From Branchinecta lynchi (taxonomy: Eukaryota; Arthropoda; Branchiopoda; Anostraca; Branchinectidae), in contig JAKZAP010000001.1 of NCBI GenBank assembly GCA_023053575.1, forward strand, positions 31,762,533 through 31,826,532: a stretch of 64,000 nt of DNA, read 5' to 3'. The notes beneath the pieces were generated by a model. The model searched no databases. It worked only from the letters and a program-made list of their open reading frames with translations, and was not told the DNA's origin. The position numbers and the translations under genes are program-made. How positions within the stretch are numbered: position 1 is the stretch's first letter; every line of letters starts with the position of its first letter. Below are positions 33,329-44,317 of the stretch, piece after piece.

Positions 33329-33919
33329 TGTGAGGATACATCTAGTAGACAAATATATCTTGATCTAAGCTTATTCAACAAGCTCTATCCTCAACTCTCT
33401 CTATTTCCGACTAGCTCTAACGCCCACGCTTTTCTCCGACGGAGAGAGTTTACTTCCTTTTCTCCAATCAAAGAACTCTTTTCCCCATCAAGAACCTAGA
33501 CAAACTCACTCCGTTGGTCACCAACCCTTTCATACTGGATAGAGATTTGCTAGGACGTACGAACAGTAACCCTATTCGTTAAGGCACTCAGTTGACATTT
33601 CCAAGGGTTTAAAAGGACCGATTTCGCAGTTCGGAGTCCAGTTCAATTCAGAGCTCAGTTCGAGCTGGGCACAGTCCCGACACAGTTGACCTAGTGACAA
33701 GTGCTATTGACCTAACTCAAATGTAAGTAAATACGAAATATATGTGCTTTAGTTATTGACCTACGAACTGAGTATCGTCTTCGAAAAGACTCGGTGTATA
33801 ACGGTGTATTCGCACCACAAACCAGTCACCAATATTATTACGCTCGCCCGCTACTCTCAACCACACCACTGAGGTATCTTCACGCTACACGCAGAACACG
33901 CGTCAACAGTTTTTTCATA
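33329..33919 (+). repeat. 5' LTR
   Basis: It begins TGTGAGGATAC and ends TTTTTTCATA, so its tips TGTGA and TCATA are nearly inverted. It has a TTTAAAAGG TATA-like box near 33608 and a TGTAAGTA donor-like site near 33722. The three differences from the 3' LTR are around 33348, 33469 and 33827. Confidence 0.9.
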
Positions 33920-33940
33920 TTTGGTGACATGCGCGGTCAA
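33920..33940 (+). other. Candidate primer binding site
   Basis: TGGTGACATGCGCGG begins two bases after the 5' LTR. TGG pairs with the CCA of a tRNA 3' end, as is usual for Ty3/gypsy. The tRNA was not identified. Confidence 0.5.
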
Positions 33941-34220
33941 TAACTAAAAAAAAACGGACATCCGAAATATTGGTACGATGATATTTAATACCCATTTGAT
34001 TTTTAACCATGAATCAATCACCCATGTTTGACGACGATCTTTAAAGACATGATGCAAACCCCAAAACAAACCCATTTTTTTCATCGATTACAACTAAACT
34101 CATAAATGAACCCATCACAAGTTTTAGGCATAAAACTCGTAACAGATAGGCATTCCTCATGAAGTTTGAACATATTTAATATTCTCATTCCTTTTTTCCC
34201 CTGATATAAAATCTGAAAAA

Positions 34221-35444
34221 ATGGCAACAGCCGAAGAACGTTTTTACGGAGCATCCGAAAAAGCTCAAAAAACAAACCTACTTAAAAACATCCCCGAATT
34301 TGATGGCGCGACAGACGTATCCGAATTTCTACAAATTCTTGAATACATTATAAACTACACTGGTGGAGACGCAGAATGGGAAAACCTCAAAAACATATTA
34401 CCACTGAGACTAAAAGGGAATGCACTAAAATATGTAGCCACGATAGTGACAGATACCCTGACCTACGGACAGTTCGTTGACCTGTTCAGGAAGAGGTTTA
34501 AAGAAACAACCGATTCCGAGAAACTGAAATATGATATCCCAACTTTGCTTCCGCACATGTCAGTCAGAGACTACGCAGACTTGGTCCGACGCAAAACAGC
34601 AATAACCCTGGGTGACATGGTGAATGAAACATTCACAAGAGCAGTCTTCGAGAATTTCAAGATCGGCTTACCAGAACGACTGTTTAAAATCTGTGTGAGC
34701 AGACAAATTCAAAACCTTGAAGCTGCAATTGAAACTGTTGAAAATGAGATCTCCATAGACAATCTGATAAGAGCCCACCGAAAATTATCAATCAACGCAG
34801 CGGGATCAGTAGTGGCTCCAGATAATAATAGATCAAGATCGTCATCACCTTCAGTCTACGAAACCCCAACCAGAGATCGGTCACTTGGTCATCGGTCATC
34901 GGTCACCAAAAGACCAACCAATAACCGGCCCCGTAGAGTATCTTTCGCCGAAAACCACGAAAAGGACCAGTCGAGTCCTCAACGGAAACCTCAAAACGAA
35001 CCCAATATCTCAAGAAGAAGGGCAATTATCTGCTATTATTGCAACAAGCAGGGACACATCCAGCGCAATTGTTTCAAACGCGAGCGGGACGTCGCTTACC
35101 AAGCATCGGCAACTGGCTTCTCTCATTACCGCTCCCGACCAAACGAATTCTTCCCTTCGATTATCGGTTCCCAGCAGAAATATCAGGTTTTCCGAGGCCA
35201 GACCGCGATCAATACTTCCCGGGAGCCAGAGCTTTCTCCGAACAGGAACCAAGACGCAGCTACTTTGCGGAAAATAGTAATGCTGGATTCCAAAACAGCT
35301 ATGACCGCGATCAATACTTCCCGGAGACCAGACGGAATCATCCGGGCGACAAAGGGAGCAACCTTTCGGGAAATGCCACACCCGGATCCCAAAACAACTA
35401 CAGCCGCGATTCAAAAAACGAGTATTTCGCTGCTGCACCAATGA
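34221..35444 (+). CDS. LTR retrotransposon gag with CCHC zinc knuckle
   Basis: A 407-residue frame. The N-terminal two hundred residues look like a retrotransposon capsid (IPEFDGATDVSEFLQILEY, PLRLKGNALKYV, FVDLFRKRFKE). A basic low-complexity linker follows, then a single nucleocapsid knuckle CYYCNKQGHIQRNC at about residues 271-284 (C-X2-C-X4-H-X4-C). After the knuckle the better sequence passes to the next frame (about 35190-35500; repeated DRDQYFP words), so a frameshift, programmed or mutational, lies there. The encoded protein would package the RNA. Confidence 0.8.
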   Translation: MATAEERFYGASEKAQKTNLLKNIPEFDGATDVSEFLQILEYIINYTGGDAEWENLKNILPLRLKGNALKYVATIVTDTLTYGQFVDLFRKRFKETTDSEKLKYDIPTLLPHMSVRDYADLVRRKTAITLGDMVNETFTRAVFENFKIGLPERLFKICVSRQIQNLEAAIETVENEISIDNLIRAHRKLSINAAGSVVAPDNNRSRSSSPSVYETPTRDRSLGHRSSVTKRPTNNRPRRVSFAENHEKDQSSPQRKPQNEPNISRRRAIICYYCNKQGHIQRNCFKRERDVAYQASATGFSHYRSRPNEFFPSIIGSQQKYQVFRGQTAINTSREPELSPNRNQDAATLRKIVMLDSKTAMTAINTSRRPDGIIRATKGATFREMPHPDPKTTTAAIQKTSISLLHQ

Positions 35445-37146
35445 TTTACGTCAGCAGCGAGTTCGACAGATTAACGCCAATAATCGAAGAGCTTATTATT
35501 TGAATGAAGTGTTTGATGAATATTGTGACTTGCCGATTGTAAATAGCTTCACATTTAATGATATAAGAGCCAAAACATTAGTAGATTCCGGTGCATCATG
35601 TTGTTTAATTAGATCAGATGTTTTTGAAAAATTCAAACCTGACGAAAGACGAAAAGTCCGACCAGTAACTCGGCAACTTAGCTCAATTACAGGCCACTCT
35701 CTCAAAGCTCGAGAATTAGCGTATGTGAACGTTAAATTTCGAGGGAGAACTATGCCCACTGAGTTTTTGATATGTTCTGATATACCCTATGAGATTGTGC
35801 TTGGTTTCCCGTTTCTGAGAGAAAACAGTATTTTTCTAGATGCGGAGAATAAAACCGTGCACTTCAAATCAGACTTTTCAAAGGAATTTCGAGATCACGC
35901 GCAGACTGACAGAATCAGAAGCGTGTATACGAGACGAGACAAACCAAAAACCTCAAACAGACCGAAAGACTACCAAAAATCCTTAGTCTTCGTGAATAAT
36001 GTTTACCGGGAAAATCAGCAAAACCTACGAAATTTCGAACGAACAAACCACGACCGGCCAAATAACCGAAACTTCCAGCGGACAAATTATCAGGCTTGCT
36101 TCGGTCTGCAGAAACTTTTTCCGCGAACAGACTACGGTCGTTACGGAAACAGCCAGCGAAGGAATTGGCGAACAGGGATCAATACTCGCCAGACGGCAAA
36201 TGCAATCACAAGGCGAGCGCTAGTGGACGGCCATAAAGTTCTTGCACCCTTTTCGACGACCGAGCGTTCCAAAATCCCAGATAGAGACACGCAAATACAA
36301 TCAGTAATTGAAGCACTGAATAGTATTAACCGGCCAAACCCCAAATCTGACCGCGAATCGGAAACTGAAATAATAAGCCTAGGACCAAAGTCCGCCCCTT
36401 CCGATAAAAGTACCAGTCCGGAACCGAGCTTAATACCGAACGTCGCAGAAGCTCCAAAAGAAATAGAAAAAGACAGTGACAAATCCCTAAACAGATTGCT
36501 TGTAATACTGGAAAAGCGAACCACAATCTCTGCGGGTGCAAATTCAACCGCAAGCATAAAATTAGTTCACGAAGATTCAGGTACAGACAGTTGTATTTCC
36601 GGCGACTTCATAATCGAAGGTTACCCACTTGAGGGGTACACTAAAATTGTCATTGACGACCAATTGATTTCGGCAGTAAATGGACGAGGAAAAATACAAA
36701 TCCTAAACGGCCAAAACCATCCAATGAAACTGCCGGCAGGACCTATTGGCACAGCGACGATTTTTACCGACGGACAGGACGAAATTCTAATTCCGGACGT
36801 GATAGCATCTATCCAGAATAATGAACAAACCGAAACTAAAATTTCAGATGAGGACTACGGAATGTCAAAAGAAACATTTTTGTCTCAGTTTGATTTAAAG
36901 GAAGCAAAAAATGAAAAAGAAAAAGAGGAGTTTGGATCTTTGCTTTGGGATCACAGATGGAGCTTTGCCAGGGATGAAAAAGATATAGGTTGCACAAATT
37001 TGCTAGAAGCCACGATCGATACTGGCGATGCTGAACCCATATCCATAAGACCATATAAGCTACCACACCAACACAAATTTTGGGTCGAAAGCAAAATAAA
37101 TGAAATGATGGATCTAAATTTGATTGAAGAATCAGCCTCACCTTAG
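35305..37146 (+). pseudogene. LTR retrotransposon pol, protease and connection region
   Basis: The frame opens after a stop at 35302. The aspartic protease signature is LVDSGASCCLI (catalytic D codon at 35584), with a later EIVLGFPFLREN that fits the protease flap/ILG region. A long arginine- and asparagine-rich linker follows. The lead-in to the reverse transcriptase (ISIRPYKLPHQ, MMDLNLIEESASP) comes last. The frame ends in a TAG at 37144-37146 inside a normally continuous motif, so this copy cannot make full pol without readthrough. Confidence 0.75.
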
Positions 37147-39680
37147 TCTTTTCCGGTGGTACTCGTATCAAAGAAAGACGGTTCATTCCGCATGTGTACA
37201 GATTTCCGACGCCTAAATACTGTTTTAAAGGGCAACAGCAACCCAAATCCACTGACAGTAGACTTCAGGCAATGGGAGGTGCATGCATTTTCAGCACTTT
37301 AGATCTGTTCCAAGCCTTCTACCAAATAAAAGTGAGAAAAGAAGACAGGCCAAAATTAGCATTTGCCGTACCATTCATGGGACTTTTCCAGTACAAAAGA
37401 TTACCGTTCGGATTGAAAACTTCGCCTGGAATTTTTGTTCAACTTATGCTAAAAATCTTCCGCGGATTACTGAACAAAAACATTTGCTTATTCATGGACG
37501 ATATTTGTGCTTTCTCCAAGGACTTCGAGACCCATAAAGAAGTTATCAGGCAAACTTTGACCAAAATTCATGATGCTGGACTGAAACTGAAAGCTTCAAA
37601 ATGCTTCTTTTTGAAAAGGAAAATATCCTACCTAGGACATGTAATTAGCGAGGGCCAAATTTCGCCAGATCCCGCAAAAATCAGCGCGATAACAAATTTT
37701 GATCCAAAATCCATCACCGACATAACGAAATTAAGAGCCTTCCTAGGAATGACGTCATACCTGCGGAAATTCATCCGTAACTATTCTAAACTTGCCTTAC
37801 CTCTTACCAATATGCTAAAAAAGGGAGCAGAAATCCACATGGGACCGGACCAAATACAGGCTATCGAAGCTTTGAAAATTGCTATAACCTCGGAACCAGT
37901 TCTAACCCTCTATCAACCGGAACTAGAAATCGAAATGGCGACGGACGCATCTAAAGATTGTATAGGAGCAATACTTTATCATCCTGATGGGAAAGGTCAG
38001 CGAATCATTGAGTACGGATCCCGAACGTTGAATACGGCTCAGACCAATTAGTCAGTTCTGGAAAAAGAGTTTTTGGCGATTATTTCGTTCATCGAAACCT
38101 GGAAGCACTACATTCTGGGGAAAAAGATAAAAATCTACTCGGATCACAAACCACTGCAATATCTCCAATGTCTGCGCGAACCAAAGAACTCAAGAATAAC
38201 GCGATGGGTCTTAACGCTCAGCCAATACGATTACGAAATCATTTATTTACCAGGAAAGTTCAATCGAGTTCCAGACTTCCTTTCGCGACTATCTAGTAAT
38301 CCGGAACCACCAAAAGAGAAACTTCAGACTTTTTCCCTAACGGAATTGCAAAATATGCTTGATATCTTGGACTCCAAAAAAAGAACTGAAGCAGTACTAG
38401 CCATTAATGCGGCTGGACCAAAAATGTCGGCGAAGAAAGGTGAAAAAACGGCTAAATACCAAAAACCGGCAAAAGAGAAAACTTCATCTTCCAGAAACCC
38501 TTTTCCAGATCCAATCGATCAATACGAAAGCTTGCCTACCGGCTTAAATACTGATGATTCACTTGACGTTTCCGTGCTAGAAAAAAGGTCACCCTTGCGC
38601 ATAGAAAACCTGCGAAAATTCCAGCAGACCGATTACTTCTGCAAAAACCTAATAGATCGTCTTGAGTCCTCAATTACATTACCGCTCGACTTGAAATCCT
38701 TCGAAAAAGACGTGGACCAATTTATCGTTGACGAAAGTGGTGTACTTTGCAAATATTATACGGCACCGCAGCCCTATAAATCAGCTGAAATCAAAATGAT
38801 ACCGGTCTTACCACTGATTCTACTCGCTGAAGCTATCAAGCAAATCCATGACAAAGATTTAGCTCACTTGGGACTGGCAAAAACCTATCATAAATTCAAG
38901 GAAGAATTTTATCGCCCCGGTGCTTATATCAAGGTAAAAGAATACATTCTAGCTTGCACAGGCTGTAACCTAAGAAAGTTGACTCCCACCAGACCAATCC
39001 AAATTCTCGGTAGTGCCCCACTTCCAACTCAACCTTACGAGGTACTAAGCATGGATATATGGAAAGCTGGAACCCCCTCCGAACGTGGGTACAAGGCGGT
39101 GCTCACTATAACTGATATGTTTTCGAAATTCTTGTTCGCATTACCACTTTACGGAGAAAAAGCATCAGATATTGCGGAGGCTCTAGTGGAACAGTTATTC
39201 TGTAAATACGGTTTCCCTTCGGCAATCCTATCAGACAGAGGAACCAACTTCCTACATTCACTGAACGCAGAGCTATTTAAGATACTCGGTGTCACCCGTT
39301 TACTGACAAGCGCGGCAAATCCGAAAGCAAATCCGATAGAAAGATTTCATTCAACACTCGGAGATAGTTTGGCCATAATTTGCCGGGACGACCCACCAAG
39401 CTGGGATAAATGCCTCCAAATGGTAGTTTTTGCTATAAATACCAGCTACCGGGAATCGCTAGGTGACTCAAGTCATTACGTTTTCTTCCTACGGGAACCC
39501 AAAACAGCAGTAAATGAAATACTCGGATGCCGAAAATTCTACAATGTAGATACAAATTTTAAATCTGAAATAATAGCACTAATGCGCTACTGCTATGAGA
39601 CTGTGAGGAAAAATCACGAAAGGCCAAAAATAATCATACGGAGTACTACAACAGGAAAGCCCGTAATTTCCATACGTACC
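37147..39680 (+). pseudogene. LTR retrotransposon reverse transcriptase, RNase H and integrase (broken)
   Basis: RT begins in the frame of the preceding piece (VVLVSKKDGSFRMCTDFRRL). It then shifts near 37262 to the frame of 37194-38051 with FSTLDLFQAFYQIKV and a catalytic FMDD (37491-37502) in place of the common YVDD/YMDD. The RNase H aspartate lies in EMATDASKDCIGAILYH. A TAG at 38049 splits RNase H, and the frame continues to 39695. Integrase has a zinc H-H-C-C region (about 38850-38970) and D, D, E at codons 39054, 39234 and 39339, the last two 35 codons apart. Near 39620 the frame shifts again. Confidence 0.85.
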
Positions 39681-41200
39681 AACCTGGTGACCTAGTATTT
39701 CTTGAAATTCAAAAAGATGGGAAGCTAGCTGACAGATACAAAGGCCCTTATCGTGTTGAAAAAAGAGAGAAAAACGACCTAACTTACCAACTGAGACACA
39801 CGGAAACAGGCAAACCTTACGTCGCTCACCATAATCGTCTAAAAAGAGCGTATCAAAAGAGCCCATGGACAACCGAACCCCTACCGGAAACAAACGAAAC
39901 CTCATCCCTATTCGAGAAAGGTCCAATATTAGCAAACCGCTTAAAGAACATGAAACCGCATCACCTGTTTTTGCCTACCATTTTTGACGATGATGAGTTC
40001 AATGATTATGCTAGTTCAGGAGCACCTTTAACTGGGACCAATGTCACAGTAATACCGAATAACCAATCACAGATTTTCCCATCACGTGCAAGCTCTCCAC
40101 CAGACCCCGACGGTTACCCGAGCTTGCAGTTTGATTCAGATATTGAAATCCCAAGTTTCTTACACCCACAACAAAATCAGATGCAATTCTTCCCTTCGCG
40201 CATTTCTAGCCCAAAACGCGGAAGAAATCAACCGGATTTAATGGTAGAAGAAAATGTTTCGCCCATCCATCTCAACCACCCAACGGACATAGGAATTCCC
40301 TACTTTCGAACCCCTTCTCCGGAAACTGATTATGAAATACCTGAGGAAGTAAAACCAAAACTAAATTCGTCACGGCATTTTTACCGCATTTCACCCACTG
40401 ATGCGTATCCACTGAGTGAGGACGAAGAAGAAAGCAAAACCTTAGACCAAGCTATTTGGCCCACAACCTTACCTTTCGACCAAAAATGGCAAAGTTTTGA
40501 CACTCCTGCAAATTATGATCATTGGAAGATGAAACCAGAAATAGCAGGTTCCCGAAAATACATGCTAATTTCCCCCACCGAACTGTTGCAGGAATACCGG
40601 AGAGATAAACAACAAAGTTTAAACCCATTTGCTCCGGAATATAAAGTACCGGAATCAGCCAATAGGGCCCCAGCAATAACTGAAGAACCGATTCAGTGGC
40701 AGGCCATAAATCCATTTGCCCCAAATTACCAAGCCCCAGAAATGATTAGAGAGCCTGAACCCCAAACACCGACCGAATACGTATTTAACCCAGATGAGCC
40801 AGGGCCCAGTGGACTGCCCTCACAAAACTTTTCGCTCGAAACGTACCAATATACAAACCCTCCAACCTCAGCTGCGGAACAAGCGCGAAAATTGTCTGAA
40901 AAGGCTAAGAAAATAAAGCAACGTCAGTTACGTGCTTGGGACGTTATGACCCCATCCTCTTCTAGAGATCCTGATCTAGGAAGACCAAAGAAACGGCTCG
41001 TAACGGACAGTTTTGAAAAAAGCGAGAAAGCTCCAAAAAAGCAATACGACGAACCCATACCAGGCCCTTCGGAACCGGTCGTAGAGAATCGTAATCAATA
41101 CCACGGTCAAACTACGGCTAAAGTAACCAGTAAAGGGACTGAGGTAGTTCGAACTCGCTCCGGCCGAATATCAAAACCGCCGAAAAGACTAAATTTGTGA
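39620..41200 (+). CDS. LTR retrotransposon pol C-terminus: GPY/F module and disordered tail
   Basis: From about 39620 the frame reads YQPGDLVFLE, ADRYKGPYRVEK and PYVAHHNRLKRAY. This is the GPY/F module that follows the integrase core. It continues without a stop for over 400 residues rich in proline, glutamate and serine, and ends RTRSGRISKPPKRLNL. There is no signal peptide, transmembrane segment or furin site, so I do not call it env. It is probably a natural C-terminal extension of pol. The function of the tail is unknown. Confidence 0.65.
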   Translation, partial: KAKNNHTEYYNRKARNFHTYQPGDLVFLEIQKDGKLADRYKGPYRVEKREKNDLTYQLRHTETGKPYVAHHNRLKRAYQKSPWTTEPLPETNETSSLFEKGPILANRLKNMKPHHLFLPTIFDDDEFNDYASSGAPLTGTNVTVIPNNQSQIFPSRASSPPDPDGYPSLQFDSDIEIPSFLHPQQNQMQFFPSRISSPKRGRNQPDLMVEENVSPIHLNHPTDIGIPYFRTPSPETDYEIPEEVKPKLNSSRHFYRISPTDAYPLSEDEEESKTLDQAIWPTTLPFDQKWQSFDTPANYDHWKMKPEIAGSRKYMLISPTELLQEYRRDKQQSLNPFAPEYKVPESANRAPAITEEPIQWQAINPFAPNYQAPEMIREPEPQTPTEYVFNPDEPGPSGLPSQNFSLETYQYTNPPTSAAEQARKLSEKAKKIKQRQLRAWDVMTPSSSRDPDLGRPKKRLVTDSFEKSEKAPKKQYDEPIPGPSEPVVENRNQYHGQTTAKVTSKGTEVVRTRSGRISKPPKRLNL

Positions 41201-43726
41201 ATGCAGCAAAGACGGATATCCAATCTGTGTCAAATGGACCGGAAAATCAGCCCCAAATTGATTCGGCCAAAGAGACGTAATAAAGCCAAAGCCCACCGAA
41301 TTAGATGAGTAGCAATCCTGATACATTGTATAATAATAAAAGAGGAGCTGGAAGATAAACGACGGACGGCGAAATAATAAACTGAGATTTGGATTTACGA
41401 TGAGAAGAAGCGGGAAATGGCACATTGGGAAAAAATTTGCAATAGTACGCATATCCAGTTCAGCATAAGAAATGAAAAAAAAAAAATCGATATTATCCCC
41501 TATATGATTTGATTTTAAACAGAAAACCCACATTAACTTTTGATATGATGTCAACACTGAGAGAAATAAAGGGAAGAAACAGAGTACTACGAACATTGTT
41601 AAATATGGAAACTCAGATAATAGAAAAAATACCACCAAGCTTTGCAGCTAACAAAAGAATGGTACTAATAAAAATATTAAGAAAAAAAAATATTCAAACG
41701 CATAACATTCTTCAAATAATGCTAACCAATTATCAAATTTTGAATCAATCAATGAACTACTATAGTTTATGCACGTCCGGTGATTAGCAGCGTCATGAAC
41801 TGCCGCTCACTTGATCGTATAAGTCTATATTTTTGTTTTCCTCTTCTTCATCTTTTTCGTACGAATCAAATTTGTACCGTACAGTGACGTCATGCACCGG
41901 TAAACCTCGAGTGAGCTCGGTCAATGTTGGTCTCCTTGACTAACTGCACGATTCAAAACAAAATTTAGTTTTGTACTAGGATGAATAATAGAAGAAAAAA
42001 ATAAAAAAATCCGGGTTAAACTAACCTTCCAGGAAAATCTACCGCTCTACGGCCCAACAAATCAAGAAACGTCGGATTCCAAAGTATTGCTTTATAAATA
42101 GGAGGACAACAAGGGTGGCAAAAAAAAAAAAAAAAGGGAGATCACAACAAAGTCGTATAATGATCCATTTTGGAAGTTCCAAAAGGCGCCAGAGGCAACA
42201 CTATATCAGGAAATAAGTGCTAATGGGCGCTGTGACGAAACAAATAATAGGTGGAAAGACCACAATTTACACATATAGGCTACGTACTCCAGCTTACTTA
42301 CGACTCTGAAATGCTAATATTAGCATGCAGGTAAAAATCCAATGCGAAAAGTATCCAGCTCCAAAATCGGATAAGCAACGAGACGAATCAACTCCCAAAA
42401 ATGACTAGGAGGGACTGCCGAAGAATCGTAACCCTCGTCAGCAAAAGGGACATAAAACTCGTAATAATATCAAATCTTCTGAGGGGAGCACAGACGCGAA
42501 GAGACGGGGCAAAATAAATCAATGCTAACGAGAAGACCAGGATGGCAAAATTTTGCATGAAAGCAAGAAAATAATAAGAATCGGAGCTCAGTACCCGGTA
42601 TATTCTTCTGCAAAAATGACTTGCTAGGGCAAATAAAGCGCAAGCCATCCCCCAAAGAATAATATTATTCTGAGAAGAGAATGATAATAAATGAATAATG
42701 AAGGCGACTAATTTCTTCTCGGCAGAATAAAACTGCTAAACAACGAAATGAGAACAGGGAAAATACAGAAAAAACAATAATAAACCCTAAAAGAAGAAAA
42801 ATGACTCTTTTCTAATGGAAACGACCTAGAACGCCAGCCACGTCTATGTGCTGACATGAGGTCTACAACCCAAGCACCCAGCAGACGGTTACTTCGTTTG
42901 GTCAACCTAATAAGAAGAAGACGTCGGTTCGATTTTAGCCAAAGAACCAAGAAAAAACTCGACGGGTCCCATCTACATCGAGTGATGATATGACAACAGT
43001 GATTGAAACTTTGAACAGTTGCTGAAACTTTGTGCATTGCGGTTAATGGACGGATATAACCGAGTGTGACAGCTCTGTGCCTAGCACTACAGCTAACGGT
43101 GGTTACTTCTGATCTTAAGAAGTGTAATCAGGCATAACAGAAACACTTATTTCAGTGAAGTGCAAGCAGGCATAACATGAAGTGATCCCTAACATGAACA
43201 GTGCAAGCAGTGTAAGCAGGCATAACATGAACACTATTTCGGTGAAGTTATACTGCGGGATTGCTAACAGTAACAGACTTATGACCCGGAGAAATGGTAA
43301 GCGGTCAGTCCCGTGAACACTTAATTTAGTGAAGCATTACCAAGCAACTGCTATAAAGTTGTTCTGAGAGACAATTTGTGAAATATGATTGGAACATTGT
43401 ACAGTGAAATCATCTTTTGATGTGTAATTCCGTATTATTTAATCTACATGATAAGTTTACCTATTCATCATGAGTGTGTCCAAGCAAAACCCCAAGAAAA
43501 ATTTAAATAACATAACAAACAAAAAAAGGAGAATTTTTTTTTATAGTTTCAAAGGTCAGTAGTAATGAAAAAATTATTGTTAATAACAACATTAATCCCT
43601 GTAAATACTAAAAACCCGAGTGCAAGCTATCATAAATGATTTGTTTTTCATACCTTAAAGCTTAAAGTTAAAGTGAAAACTAATTTTTCTCGCGGGAGCT
43701 CGAATTTTTTTAGAGGGAGGGCGTAA
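41201..43726. other. Noncoding 3' region of the LTR retrotransposon with polypurine tract
   Basis: 2.5 kb between the end of pol and the 3' LTR. It is AT-rich, with a poly-A run at 42120-42135 and direct repeats of GCAAGCAGGCATAACATGAA type (43160-43235). Frames on the minus strand (41189-41638, 42388-42648, 42708-43037) lack domains. AGAGGGAGGGCG at 43713-43722 just before the LTR is the likely plus-strand primer tract. Confidence 0.65.
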
Positions 43727-44317
43727 TGTGAGGATACATCTAGTATACAAATATATCTTGATCTAAGCTTATTCAACAAGCTCTATCCTCAACTCTCTCT
43801 ATTTCCGACTAGCTCTAACGCCCACGCTTTTCTCCGACGGAGAGAGTTTACTTCCTTTTCTCCAATCAAAAAACTCTTTTCCCCATCAAGAACCTAGACA
43901 AACTCACTCCGTTGGTCACCAACCCTTTCATACTGGATAGAGATTTGCTAGGACGTACGAACAGTAACCCTATTCGTTAAGGCACTCAGTTGACATTTCC
44001 AAGGGTTTAAAAGGACCGATTTCGCAGTTCGGAGTCCAGTTCAATTCAGAGCTCAGTTCGAGCTGGGCACAGTCCCGACACAGTTGACCTAGTGACAAGT
44101 GCTATTGACCTAACTCAAATGTAAGTAAATACGAAATATATGTGCTTTAGTTATTGACCTACGAACTGAGTATCGTCTTCGAAAAGACTCGGTGTATAAC
44201 GGTGTATTCGCACCACAAACCAGTCGCCAATATTATTACGCTCGCCCGCTACTCTCAACCACACCACTGAGGTATCTTCACGCTACACGCAGAACACGCG
44301 TCAACAGTTTTTTCATA
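43727..44317 (+). repeat. 3' LTR
   Basis: 591 bases, same ends as the 5' LTR. It is followed by GCGG, the copy of the target site, and then by the interrupted minus-strand LINE. Confidence 0.9.

Larger units (their letters stand above)
33329..44317 (+). mobile_element. Young Ty3/gypsy-type LTR retrotransposon (10,989 bp)
   Basis: Two 591-bp LTRs (33329-33919, 43727-44317) differ at only three positions that I could see. A 4-bp GCGG lies on both outer sides (33325-33328 and 44318-44321). The order is gag with a CCHC knuckle, protease, reverse transcriptase, RNase H, integrase and GPY/F module, which places it with Ty3/gypsy (Metaviridae) and not Copia or BEL. The 11-kb length is above the usual 5-8 kb because of a C-terminal extension and 2.5 kb of apparently noncoding DNA before the 3' LTR. 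Several stops and frameshifts make this copy defective despite its youth. Confidence 0.9.

Noticed and set aside
39950..41200. Envelope gene of the LTR element
   Set aside because: No signal peptide, transmembrane helix or cleavage site. The frame is continuous with the GPY/F module and therefore belongs to pol.
41189..41638. 149-residue hydrophobic minus-strand frame in the LTR element
   Set aside because: AT-rich antisense sequence without a domain. Hydrophobicity comes from TTT/CTT codons opposite A-rich DNA.
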